DNA from: Rhizophagus clarus
Lineage: Eukaryota; Glomeromycota; Glomeromycetes; Glomerales; Glomeraceae
Length of the DNA: 64,000 nucleotides
Assembly (NCBI GenBank): GCA_015698045.1
Contig: BLAL01000236.1
Span: 372,001-436,000, forward strand
Direction of reading: 5' to 3'
A program made the position numbers and the translations under genes. The notes beneath the pieces are model-generated. The model saw only the letters and a list, made by a program, of their open reading frames with translations, was not told the origin of the DNA and made no database searches. Below are positions 11,139-22,180 of the stretch, in pieces (position 1 is the stretch's first letter; every line of letters begins with the position of its first letter).

Positions 11139-12104
11139 TTATAAGGATATGTATCGAATCGTAACGAACAGATGTAATATAATAAATATTAAAATATAAC
11201 AAAAAATTCAGTTTACCCGCTTCTTCATTACTCGGTCGAATATTTCTTGGTGCTCCTTCTTTGTGATGTGAATGGTAACTTTTCGGTATATTAATATTAG
11301 GATATCTTTTAATAATATCAGAAGTTCGTTGAGATTGAGATTGAGTTTGACTTAATGAGGCTAAAATATCTTGCAAAACAATGAGTCTAAAGGGAGCTGT
11401 AGTATTAGTATTTAGTGATGTTGGTGTTGAAGCAATATTTCGTGATGTGGCAATATTTCGTGGTGTAGACGGGGCGGTGGTATTAGTTAGTGTTGATGCT
11501 CGTAGTGTGGCAATATTTCGTAGTGTAGTATTAGTTGGTGTTGACGCTCGTGGTGTGGCAATATTTCGTGGTGTAGTATTAGTTAGTATTGACGTTCGTG
11601 GTGTGGCAATATTTCGTAGTGTAGTATTAGTTGGTATTGACGCTCGTGATGTCGCAATATTTCGTGGTGTAGTATTAGTTGGTGTTGACGCTCGTGGTGT
11701 GGCAATATTTCGTGGTGTAGTATTAGTTGGTGTTGATGCTCGTGGTGTGGCAATATTTCATGATGTAGTATTAGTTGGTGTTGACGCTCGTGGTGTGGCA
11801 ATATTTTGTGGTGTAGTATTAGTTGGTGTTGACGCTCGTGATGTGGCAATATTTCGTGGTATAGTATTAGTTGGTGTTGACGCTCGTGATATGGCAATAT
11901 TTCGTGATGTAGATGAAACGGTGGTATTAGTTGGTGTTGGTGTTGAAGCAATATTTCGTGGAGGAGTTGATGTTGTATGTGGCGATAGTGTAGACAAACC
12001 AGCAATATCTGGTGAAGAAGCATTTGGTTTTGATGGTTTCTTACGAGCCATTATTGTTTTAAAATTATTTTTATTTTTTATTATTATTTTTTAAAAAAGA
12101 AAAA

Positions 12105-12144
12105 AGGGCGATTTTTTTGTATAGAACGAGGAAATTGGACCACT
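12105..12144 (-). promoter_or_regulatory. Candidate core promoter of the TnpA-like gene
   Basis: Read on the minus strand: AGTGGTCCAATTT, nine bases, then TATACAAAAAAATCGCCC, about 55-70 bases before the ATG at 12051. The same order of motifs, AGTGGTCCAATTT then TATAAAAAAACTTCGCC, occurs at 36684-36714 upstream of another minus-strand gene. Confidence 0.35.
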
Positions 12145-12159
12145 ATTTATATCTATTTC

Positions 12160-12700
12160 TTTACTATCAAATTAGACTTTTAACAATTAACGATCACAAA
12201 CATTTGTATAAAATTAGACTTTCAATAGGCATGATCAAATTAGACTTAAACTTTCGCATCAAATTAGACTTTTAATTAATTAAACATATATTAAACATAT
12301 CAAATTAGACTTTCAATCATTAGCCGTTAATGATCAGATTAGACTTAAACTTTCAATTAATTGAACAGTTAAATCGCATTGAGTGTGTGGTATGGTATAT
12401 ATTTTATTTTTTAAATTTCAGTTTTCGTTTAATTTTCTATTCAACTTCTTACGTCTAATTTTTCGTATTCGAATTTGTCTATTTTGTTAATTATACCATC
12501 AATATCATTTTAAAACGGAATATAATCACAATATCACTAAAAATTCGACATCACTAAAAATTTGATATTAATAAAAAAAACCAAAATATCACTAAAAATT
12601 CAACATCACTAAAAATTTGATATTAATAAAAAAACCACAATATCACTAAAAATTCGACATCACTAAAAATTTGATATTAATAAAAAATCACTATTAATTA
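12160..12700. repeat. Direct repeats between the two divergent CACTA genes
   Basis: From 12160 to 12365, copies of CAAATTAGACTTT occur at irregular spacing. From 12530 to 12690, a unit of about 55 bp containing ATCACTAAAAATTCGACATC and ending in AATAAAAAAACCAC occurs three times. Their position between divergent promoters would suit regulatory or transposase-binding repeats, but that is inference. Confidence 0.5.
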
Positions 12701-13072
12701 AATATAACAAAGTATATTATAACTTTATTCAACGTAAAAATCATATTACAACTTTATCGTACAGTTCACCCTCGCTATAGTGAACCTCTCAGGCTGAAGA
12801 TTGAGATTCACTATAGTGAGGGAATTCACTAATCACGAATAGCGAATAAAGATAAGATATTTGCTATATCAAAAAGTCATAATCACGTGATGTTGATAAT
12901 TACAACGACTTAAGCAATAATTTATATTTTAAAAAAAACACGCAATGAAATACCTAAATTTTCTTTGTATTTTTTGTAAACTTGCGCATAAATACTTTTT
13001 ATATTTGTGACATTCAAAGATTATTGCTTTATTAAGTATGATAAACGCAATTATTGTAAATCTGTAATACAA

Positions 13073-15629
13073 TTACTTATAAAGACTATCCTGATTGATC
13101 TGGTACTCAATAAAACCTTCATATTCTTCTTCGTGATTATAAATGTCTCTTTCATTAAAATATGAAGTTTCAAAATTAATATTATCAACATCTATAATAT
13201 TATCTTTAACACCTTCTCTATTCATGTTACCAATACTGTCAATACTGTTGTTAGATTTAATAAACAGGTCCAAACTCATTTGCTTTTTTAAAAAAAAATT
13301 ATTTCTATAAACCTCCCTCCTAGCTTTTTTCATAGCTTTAAACGCACTTTTATCAATAATATTTTGATTATTATTTTGTTCTAAATAGATAAAAATTTTA
13401 TCAAATGCGACTAAAACTTCAGAGCCAGATATCAAAGTAATTTCCTTATCACTTTCGTCATCAGAAATGGAATTATTTTCTTTAAGTATGGCAACAATCT
13501 GCTCTTCAGTTGGCGTCTCACCATCAATTTCATTCTCTTGATCTATTCTAATGTATTCTTCAGCAGTAAGAGGGTATGTACACTCCCCTACAAAAAGTAT
13601 CCGACCACCCTAAAAATTAAAATAAATCAAAGGAAATGGGGTATTTAATAGAAAATTTTCACTTATTTTAAAGTTTGAAGTGTAAAATACATGTTAGAAA
13701 TGATTTTTTTACTCAATTGATAGTAAAATTTGATGTAAATGATTAATTTAAAAAATGGCGAAATTTTTAACTTTTTAACTAGAACAATTACAGCAAAATG
13801 GATGACAAATTTTGATTCTTTGGCTAAAAAATACCTTATGTTCAAAAAATTAGGAAAGTTGAATTATTAGTTGTTGAGCGATCCGCCTTTGAAGATCAGT
13901 AAAATTCAGCAAAATTCAGCAAAAATAATGATTTACATATGAAATTTACAAAAATTGATCAAATTTTTCCAATTTTTGGTACATAAGGTAATTTTTAACC
14001 AGAGAATCGAACTTTTGCGTCCATTTTGCCATATCTGCTCTAGTTAAAAAGTTAAAAAATTTGCCATTTTTTAAATTAATTATTTACATAAAATTTCATT
14101 AATAATTGGATAAGAAGTCACTTCTAGCATGTATTTTGTATTTTGAACTTTAAAACAGGAGTAAAAATCATTATTAAATATCTCCTATTTTTCAATTTTT
14201 TTCAATTTTAGAGTGGTCGGATACTTTTTGTAAGGGGGTGTATATTCAAGTTTATCAATTAAACCTTGAATTTCACTACGTTCATTCTCTTCCATCTCTT
14301 CATGTTCATTTTCTTCTATTCCATCTTGAGAATCTGTATCATCTAATGGTAAAATTCCTGCATCTTTCCAGCAGTTAAATATAGTTTTGGGAAGAACTTT
14401 ATTCCAAGCTGATACCACATACTTAATAGCTTTTTTGATATTAATTGGTGGCTTACTATTACCTGTTTCTTGTTGAAAATCAAAGGCTTTGATACGGTTT
14501 TGAAGGAGCAATTTTCGATAGTGTGCCTATGAATATACAAATATACAGTAGTAAGTTAACTTTGTAATAATTAAATAATTGCATTAAAATTTTTAGAGTT
14601 ATTTACCTTAAAACTATTGATAATACCTTTATCACATGGTTGTAGGTGCGCGGTTGTGTTAGGAGGTAAAAACTTAATTTCTATATTAGTTAATTCCACA
14701 CCTTCATATAAAGCATGAACAGGGGCATTATCTACAAGAAGAAGAATTTTTCTTCCTTTTAATCTCATTGTTGCATCAAGCTGACGAATCCAGTCATTCC
14801 AAATCGAAATTTGCATCCAGGCTTTTACATTCCAGTAATATTCTACTGGTAAGGATGACTTTGGTAAGTTTTTTAAGGGACGGGGGTTTTTATATTTATG
14901 AATGAATGCTGGTTTAAGCTTTTCTGTACCAGTTGCATTAGAACAAAGAAGAATTGTCACCTGATCTTTTGATTGTTTTCTTTCAGATACAGGTTTATTA
15001 GAAATTGTTCTTTTAGGTTCTATTTTCCAATACAGTCCAGTTTCATCACAATTGAAAACATCATCAAGACTATATCCACGAATCAAGTCTTGAAGCTCCT
15101 CCCTAAATTCATCAAGTTTTTCAAGCGGTGCACTTGCAGCTTCTCCTTGCTTTAAATAACAAGAAAGATTATGTCTTTTTTTAAATCTGCCAATCCATCC
15201 ATTACTTCCTTTAAAATTTTCGATCCTATATAGAGATGCAAACATCATGGCTTTTTCATGTAATACTTGATCACTAATATCAACACCATTTTCCAAGGCT
15301 TTTAATACCCATAATGTAAGTGCTTCTTCAATTTCTGGAAAAATCGCCTTAACTTGTCTTTTGCCTTTAGCTTCAGGTGCTTGAGGATTAATTTCAAGCC
15401 ACTTTTGTGAATTTTTTAACGTATTACTAATACATCCTTCACTAACATCAAATAATTTTGCTAGTTCTTTATTTTTTATAGAAGGTTCAGTAGCTTTTTT
15501 AAGACATATTTCGTATTTTTGGGCAAGAGACAAGGAAGCTCTTTTGGACAAAATTTTTTCTTGGGATATTTTACCTTTGCCTATGGCTATTTGAGTACGC
15601 GAAATTTTTGTATTTTGAGTTTTAGGCAT
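13073..15629 (-). CDS. pogo/Tigger (DDE_1) transposase, second exon split by a MITE
   Basis: Exon one is 15629-14607, with ATG at 15627-15629. A GT-AG intron of 80 bp follows. Exon two is 14526 to about 14243, continuing at about 13578 to the stop at 13073 after removal of the inserted element. N-terminal helix-turn-helix regions (YEICLKKA, ELAKLFDVSEGCISNTLK) resemble CENP-B/psq DNA-binding domains; NGWIGRFKKRHNL is the second CENP-B box. Catalytic residues are visible at VFNCDETGLYWK (about residue 195), LLLVDNAPVH (about 303) and QPCDKGIINSFK (about 335), a DDD triad with 32 residues between the last two. The acidic C-terminal tail is typical. Apart from the insertion I see no stop or frameshift; about 600 residues in total. 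Confidence 0.85.
13581..14240. mobile_element. Tc1-type non-autonomous foldback element (660 bp)
   Basis: The ends are CACTCCCCTACAAAAAGTAT and, inverted, CACCCCCTTACAAAAAGTAT, with TA on both sides (13579-13580 and 14241-14242). The inverted similarity continues inward for roughly 260 bp on each arm (GGCTAAAAAATACCTTATG near 13823 pairs with CATAAGGTAATTTTTAACC near 13983), leaving a loop of about 130 bp. There is no coding capacity. Removing it with one TA joins KLEY to PLTAEEYIRI in the host transposase. Confidence 0.85.
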
Positions 15630-16039
15630 AGTAGCGTTAACGTGTGAAAAAAAAATTAACTGTTATTTTTATTACAATCAAAGATAAATATGATATTTTC
15701 CCTTTTTAGTTTAAATCACGAAATTTTTCTAGCTTCTAAAGGCAAATTGAATATTCAAATAAATTCATATGATCAAAAATTCATTAATTAATTGTGTAAC
15801 ATTTTAAAAATTCATTATAGTGAAAATCTTCATTATATCGAGGGTCATTTTATTAATACTGGTTCCAGAAAATAAATTCGAATTACGAGTTACAGAGAAT
15901 TTATTATAAAAATTCACTATATCAAGAGTTATTATTTATAAAAAAAACCGTACCTGGACTTTTCTTTACTATAGCAAATTATTTACTATATAAAAATTCA
16001 CTATAGGAAGGGTGAACTGTATCTGACTTTTATCAAAAA

Positions 16040-19000
16040 ATGAAAAAAGGGTGAAGAAAACGCATTACTGCTAATATCATAGATGAATATAATAATCCTA
16101 GTTCATCGACCTCTGAACAAACATCTACTGAATTTACGATCAGAAAATCAAGAGAGAAGGTTCTGTACTTTTGCAGCCATTGTAATGGGAAAATGGTCGA
16201 TCCGCATACGAAGGAGAAACATAAGCAAACGAATGAGCAAACGACTTCTTTAGAACCATTAAATCATGATAAGGCTCCAACATCTCAAGAGTTAGTAGAA
16301 CTGATTGATTTGACAATATCGTTAGCAGAACCACAAGATACGACAATGTCTATTGATACACATTCTGATAATGATACGTATGAGGAACAGAAATATATAT
16401 TTCTTTCACGCAAAAAAAGGCAAAATCAGGCACATTTCGTCATATCACTAAAGTTGAACTAGTCGCTGAAGATTCCTCTTATAATGTGCCAGCTGAATAT
16501 GACACGGATGATATCTACACTATTGAATCTTCGACACAAGAAGATTCTCCTAATGATGAAGATAACGATTTTTCAGATAATTTTGAGAATTACTCTCATC
16601 CTATGTTCGACATACCGGATATTTCAGACACACCAGATATTTCAGAATTACCAACAGATGAATTAATTAAAGGGATTTTGATATGGATTATGAAGTTCAG
16701 GTCGAGTCATAACATACCAAATACTGCAATTAAAGAATTAATACAATTTATTAAAATAATATTGAAAGTATGTAAAAATATCAATTACGAATCATTCCCA
16801 AATTCATTGTACATGCTAAGAAAAAAGTTAGGACTTTTCGATTGATTTACGCAGTTTGCAGCCTGCCAAAAATGCCACAAATTATACAAAAAAGAGGAGA
16901 TAATATCAAAAGATAATAATACCGTTATGAAATGCAGCCATGTCGAATTTCCAAATTTGGCTACAAAGTGATTAAAACAATGTCGTACTCCTTTAGGGAA
17001 GAAAATTTCTTTAAATAATAGTATATCAATTGTTCCTGAATTAATTTATCCAGTCTCGAGTATACAACAGCAGCTTTCTAGTATGTTCAAGCGGCCAGGA
17101 TTTGAAGAATTACTGCGGCATTAGACACGTCGTTCAATAATTGACAATGTTCTATCAGATATTTATGATGGCCAAATATGGAAAAATCTTAAGGAATCGT
17201 CTGAACAAGGGTCAAATAACTTTTTCTGACCAGACAAGGCTGATGCTCATCTAGGATTAATGATGAATTTGGATTAGTTCTAGCCTTACGAAAGAACGAT
17301 TTACAGTACAAGTGTAATATACGCAGTAATATGCAATCTACCTCGGGATGTTTGATTTAAGCCCAAAAATGTGCTTATACTCGGCATATTACCAGGGCCC
17401 GATGAGGTTAAATTGCATGAAGTTAATCATTATCTTTCGTCAATAATAACGGAATTAGAGTCACTTTGGGAAGGCGTGAATCTTAATCACACTAATAAAT
17501 GTCCAAATGGCAAAGATATTTGAGCTGCATTAATAATTGCTTTGTGCGATATTCCTGGAGCTCGAAAATTATGCGGGCATATCTCTGCACTCGCATCATG
17601 TCATCGATGCGAAAAAAGGGCCAATAATCGCAATTTTGGTGGCATGGCGGATATGAGCGACTGGTTTGTCATGAAAGATCCAGTAGAGCATCGTCAAAAG
17701 GCTTTGGAATGGCGACGATGCAAATCTAACGCAGAAAGTGAGAGATTCGTCAAGGTGAATGGCGTAAGGTGATCTGAAATATTAAGACTCTCGTATTTTG
17801 ATCTGATTCGGTTTGTTGTTATAGATCTGATGCACTGCCTTTTTCTAGGAATCACAAAATGGATAACAAAACAAATATAAATCGATGAAGATGTATTAAC
17901 AGAAAAAGCTCTTCAATCAATTCAAAAGAAAATGAGTGAATTTAAGCTACCATCAGATTTGGGACGAATTCCTGGTAAAATCCATTGCGGTGAAGGTTTT
18001 TCTAACTTTACCACTGACCAATGGCGCAACTTTTTCCTAATATACGCCACTGTTGTGTTATGGAATCATCTTTTGAATAAAGATCGCAAAATTCTTACGT
18101 ATTTTGTAAGAGTTTGTACAATTTTGGTTAGACGAATTGTGGAGATTAACAATATGAAAGAAGCCCATAAACTTTTAGTAAAGATAATTAAATTGATCGA
18201 AGAGCATTATAGCAAAGGAAAAATAACGCCAAACCTCCACCTATCATTACATCTATGTGAGTGCTCTTACGATTACAGATCCCTGTATTCGTTTTGGTGC
18301 TTTAGCTTTGAACGAATGAATGGCGTATTAGGTAATTCAAATTTAAATTCATTTGCTGTGTCGATTTTACGAATTATATTATTCCATTAAGCAAAGATTA
18401 ACCTAAACTAATGTGTCGATTAATGATCGAAACACAAATAAATGATATTATCAGCTCAAGTTCAGAAGTAATCGGCATCGAATTACTCAATAAGCGACCT
18501 TCTGTCAGTTCTCTTTCCGAATTTCCAACAAATGAAATGTATCAATTTTTGATGAATTCCAGAAATATATTGGAATCACTAATTACTGGTTGCGAGGAAT
18601 TTCCAGGTATATTTTTAGCATTGCGATCTGAAGATATTCGTCTTGATGAACAAATCTATGATTTACTTATTAAATATTATAAGGATACATACGTAGATTC
18701 TATATTCAGAAAACCGTTCACGGAAAATTTGCCCAATTCGACAATCGTTATCAACAAAGCAAATCGATATGAAAGATGTCAAATCAGTGCAGAAATTTTT
18801 GGATCTGCTGCTGCAACACGACATATTAAGAGCTCATTTGTCTTAGCTAAATTTATTAATCGTGATGGGAATAGCGTCGATACTTACCCAGGTCAAATCC
18901 AATTTTTTTTCGAACATAGCGTTCATTTATCCTCCCATAATTTGACACACAAATTGGCTTACATCAAATGGTACAAACCGGCAAATTTGACATCCTGATT

Positions 19001-19205
19001 CCATTTCAGTATTGACGATGATGTCAAAACTTGTAATATCGAATTATGGGAAGATAGTTTCTATTTGAGCAGTAGAGACAATATAATCCCAATACATAAC
19101 ATTTTAGGTCAGTTTATACCTGTAAAATATAAAAAATCAGATCGATCTAATGCCAGAGAATATTTAACCGTTATTCCTATAAATAGAAAGTTCCATTTGC
19201 GTTGA
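16040..19205 (+). pseudogene. Tnp2/CACTA-type transposase with many premature stops
   Basis: The frame starts at ATG 16040 and can be read through stops at 16052, 16843, 16969, 17122, 17227, 17275, 17281, 17353, 17521, 17770, 17878 and 18996 to a natural end at 19203-19205. Two frameshifts are needed, between 16193 and 16486 and near 18360-18400. Family hallmarks are an N-terminal zinc motif (FCSHCNGKMVDPHTK), ILPGPDEVKLHEVN, CDIPGARKLCGHISALASC, VIDLMHCLFLGITKW, HLSLHLCECSYDY and FWCFSFERMNGVLG. These match the order of conserved blocks in Tnp2/CACTA transposases. The right terminal repeat lies 310 bp downstream. The stops appear to replace CGA, CAG or TGG codons. Confidence 0.8.
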
Positions 19206-19540
19206 TTTAATATAACATTTATACTAGTCCGAATTGTTTAAACATTTTTTAACAAATATTGTATCATTGTTTTTTATTATACTTGATAATATTAATATAG
19301 TAAATATATTATAACCATTATTTAATATAGAAAAGTGAATACAATTCGGCCATTATTCGTGTGAGGACAAACATAGTTTAATTTTTATTATACGCAATTT
19401 AACCATCATTCGGCTGGATCGAATCAGAGTCGAATATAGATTGAATTGCATATCATTACTAATTTAGGTCAATTTTTTTAAAAATTGGCCGAATCTAAGC
19501 CAGATTTTTTGGAGGCCGAATATTCCTTTTTCGACTAGTG
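19206..19540. repeat. Right subterminal region and terminal repeat of the CACTA element
   Basis: TCGAATATAG, CGGCC and ATTCGGC motifs mirror those of 37-270. The terminal inverted repeat ends TTTTTCGACTAGTG at 19540. Confidence 0.7.
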
Positions 19541-19689
19541 CAAACCATTCAAATCTGATTTGAAATTTGATTCGAATTTGATTTGATTTGATTTAAATTT
19601 GATTCGATTCAAATCAAATTCAAATTCAAATCAAATCAAATTCATTCAAATAGATTTGTGATTTGGTTTGATTTGTTGAATTTTAAATA

Positions 19690-19890
19690 AAAAAATGCGT
19701 TTTGCAATGCAATATTAATAAAAATGTTGCGAAACATTTTTTTTAAATTATTTAATAAAAAAATGTGTTTCACAACACAATACTAATAAAAAAAACATTG
19801 CAAAATGTTTTTTTTAATTATTTAAATAAAAAATGCATTTTGCAACGCATTATTAATAAAAAAATGGTGCGAAACGTATTTTTTTAGTGT
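19690..19890. repeat. Three tandem copies of a unit of about 62 bp
   Basis: Each copy contains a variant of AATGCGTTTTGCAATGCA, then ATTAATAAAAA and TGTTGCGAAACATTTTTTTT. The inner part is an imperfect hairpin around TGCAA/TTGCA. Confidence 0.6.
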
Positions 19891-20234
19891 GTTTAAGGAG
19901 GGTTGGACATCATGTGGTTGCAGTAACTACCAATAATATTTACGGTAATTACAGGATCCCGAATAATACCAATATAACTTATATACGGGTTTGCGTAGAG
20001 TTTATATGAAATTACTTTTTAAACCTACAAATTGAGTTTGCGTAGATCGGTCAATTTGGGATATTATGTTTGTGTAGAGTTTATAATAGATATACGTGGA
20101 TTTATTTTTAAAAAATACTAATTTCGGTAAATTAAATTACTCGATATTTACCAAAATTTATTTTATTTTATTTATTTTTTCACTTTTTTTCGGTATTTTA
20201 TACCAAATTTATTTATTTTTATTATTCTTTTTTG
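19891..20234. other. Non-coding stretch ahead of the array
   Basis: It contains two or three loose repeats of GTTTGCGTAGAGTTTAT. I see nothing coding. Confidence 0.4.
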
Positions 20235-22180
20235 GGTTTTAATACCCTAATTCCAAAAGTCCGGTCATGTTTTTCGTCTGGCAACACTATAAAAAATAAA
20301 AAAAAATAATTAATTTGTTAAAAAAAATACCAAAAAACACTTCCCCCACCCTCCCTTACCTTAATTCCAAAAGTCCGGTCATGCTTTTCGTCTGGCAACA
20401 CTACAAAAAATAAAAAAAAAATCAATACTTAATTAATTAAAAAAAAAATAACAAAACACCTCCCCCAACCCTCCCTTACCTTAATTCCAAAAGTCTGGTC
20501 GTACTTTTCGTCTGGCAACACTACAAAAAGTAAAAAAAAAAGTTAATACTTAATTAATTAAAAAAAAACAATGAAACACCTCCTCCAACCCCTCCCTTAC
20601 CTTAATTCCAAAAGTCTGATCATGCATTTCATCCGGTAACACTACAAAAAAATAAAAAAAAATAATTAATTAAATAGTTAAAAAAAATACCGAAAAACAC
20701 TTTCCTACCCTCCCTTACCTTAATTCCAAAAGTCCAGTCGTGCTTTTCGTCCGGTAACACTACAAAAAAATAAAAAAAAAACAATTAATTAGTTAAAAAA
20801 AATACTGAAAAACACTTCCCCTACCCTTCCTTACTTTAATTCCAAAAGTCTGGTCATGCTTTTCGTCCAGCAACACTACAAAAAAATAAAAAAAAAGGTT
20901 AATACTTAATTAATTAAAAAAAAACAACGAAACGCCTCCTCCAACCCTCCCTTACCTTAATTCCAGAAGTCCGATCATGCTTTTCGTCTGGCAACACTAC
21001 AAAAAGTAAAAAAAAAAGTTAATACTTAATTAATTAAAAAAAAAACAATGAAACACCTCCCCCAACCCCTCTCTTACCTTAATTCCAAAAGTCCGGTCAT
21101 GCATTTTATCTGGCAATACTACAAAAAAATAAAAAAAAAAATAATTAATTAAATAGTTAAAAAAAACACCGAAAAACACTTTCCCACCCTTCTTTACCTT
21201 AATTTCAAAAGTTCAGTCGTGCTTTTCGTCCGGCAACACTACAAAAAGTAAAAAAAAAGTTAAAGCTTAATTAATTAAAAAAAATAACGAAACACCTCCC
21301 CCAACCCCTCCCTTACCTTAATTCCAAAAGTTTGGTCATGCCTTTCATCTGGCAACACTACAAAAAATAAAAATAAAAAATAATTAATTAATTAGTTAAA
21401 AAAAATACCGAAAAACACTTCTCACCCTCCCTTACCTTAATTCCAAAAGTCTGGTCATGCTTTTCATCTGGCAACACTACAAAAAGTAAAAAAAAAGTTA
21501 ATACTTAATTAATTAAAAAAAAATAACGAAACACTTCTCCACCCTCCCTTACCTTAATTCCAAAAGTCCGGTCATGCTTTTCATCTGGCAACACTACAAA
21601 AAAATAAAAAAAAAACAATTAATTAGTTAAAAAAAATACCGAAAAACACTTCCCCCACCTTCTCTTATCTTAATTCCAAAAGTCCGGTCATGCTTTTTGT
21701 CTGGCAACACTACAAAAAAATAAAAAAAAGGTTAATACTTATTTATTAAAAAAAAACAACGAAACACCTCTCCCAACCCTTCCTTACCTTAATTCCAAAA
21801 GTCTGGTCATGCTTTTCGTCTGGCAACACTATAAAAAATAAAAAAAAAACAATTAATTAGTTAAAAAAAATAACGAAATACCTCTTCCAACCCTTCCTTA
21901 CCTTAATTCCAAAAGTCCAGTCATGCTTTTCGTCCGGCAACATTACAAAAAGTTAATACTTAAATTAATTAAAAAAAAATAACGAAACACCTCCCCCAAC
22001 TCCTCCCTTACCTTAATTTCAAAAGTCCGGTCATGCCTTTCATCCGGTAACACTACAAAAAATAAAAATAAAAAATAATTAATTAATTAGTTAAAAAAAC
22101 ACTGAAAAACACTTCCCACCTTCCCTTACCTTAATTTCAAAAGTCCGGTCATGCCTTTTGTCTGGTAACACTACAAAAAT
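20235..22180 (-). repeat. Minisatellite of about 17 exon-like units (period about 115-120 bp)
   Basis: On the minus strand each unit reads: T-rich tract, TTTTGTAG, a core of about 41 bp beginning TGTTGCCGGACGAAAAGCA and ending TTTTGGAATTAAG, then GTAAGGGAGGG. On the plus strand the marker TTCCAAAAGT recurs near 20250, 20361, 20481, 20605, 20724, 20838, 20960 and so on to about 22134. The spacer contains AATTAATTAA. Core and splice-like borders are better conserved than the spacer length. Confidence 0.85.

Larger units (their letters stand above)
466..12051 (-). pseudogene. TnpA-like accessory gene of the CACTA element, split by two transposon insertions
   Basis: Exons can be followed on the minus strand: 12051-11217, 6799-6423, 6377-6105, 6036-5844 continuing at 1087-1068, 996-640 and 558-466, with GT-AG introns of 45-81 bp. 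The ATG at 12049-12051 opens MARKKPSKPN, followed by about ten copies of a 16-residue repeat (TPTNTTPRNIATPRAS), then a Gln-rich linker, a coiled coil encoded at 6770-6560, and an acidic C-terminal part ending EIFDADEYY. The 6828-11138 element sits in the first intron and the 1091-5843 element in an exon, where its removal restores HVYDRSWCSDE. In-frame stops lie at 11758, 6174, 6165, 931 and 535. The stop at 11758 is TGA where sister repeats have CGA. I do not recognise the family. The TnpA role is inferred from its position inside a CACTA element opposite the transposase. Confidence 0.7.
12762..16019 (-). mobile_element. pogo/Tigger-type transposon with TA target duplication
   Basis: The ends are CAGTTCACCCTCGCTATAG (from 12762) and, inverted, CAGTTCACCCTTCCTATAG (from 16019), both continuing TGAA; TA flanks each side (12760-12761 and 16020-16021). 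CAGT...CCCT...ATA...GAA ends and a TA duplication are typical of pogo elements. A CENP-B-like transposase on the minus strand fills the interior. A 660-bp Tc1-type element has inserted into the second exon. Confidence 0.9.
9..19540 (+). mobile_element. CACTA-type (EnSpm/Tnp2-like) DNA transposon carrying three nested insertions
   Basis: The left end reads CACTTGTCGAAAAAGG from position 9 and the right end, read on the minus strand from 19540, gives CACTAGTCGAAAAAGG. About 24 of the first 28 bases match. The trinucleotide CAA lies directly outside both ends (6-8 and 19541-19543), the 3-bp duplication expected of CACTA elements. Subterminal copies of TCGAATATAG-like motifs follow both ends. Two divergent genes lie inside: a TnpA-like gene on the minus strand whose 3' end is at 466 and a Tnp2-like transposase on the plus strand ending at 19205. 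Removing the three nested elements leaves about 7.2 kb, a normal size for this superfamily. Both genes are broken, so the copy is inactive. Confidence 0.85.

Noticed and set aside
11381..12094. A 237-codon plus-strand frame with regular GVVLVGVDARGVAIF repeats
   Set aside because: It is the antisense of the 16-residue repeat of the minus-strand gene. The minus strand continues into spliced exons with a coiled coil, and the plus strand does not.
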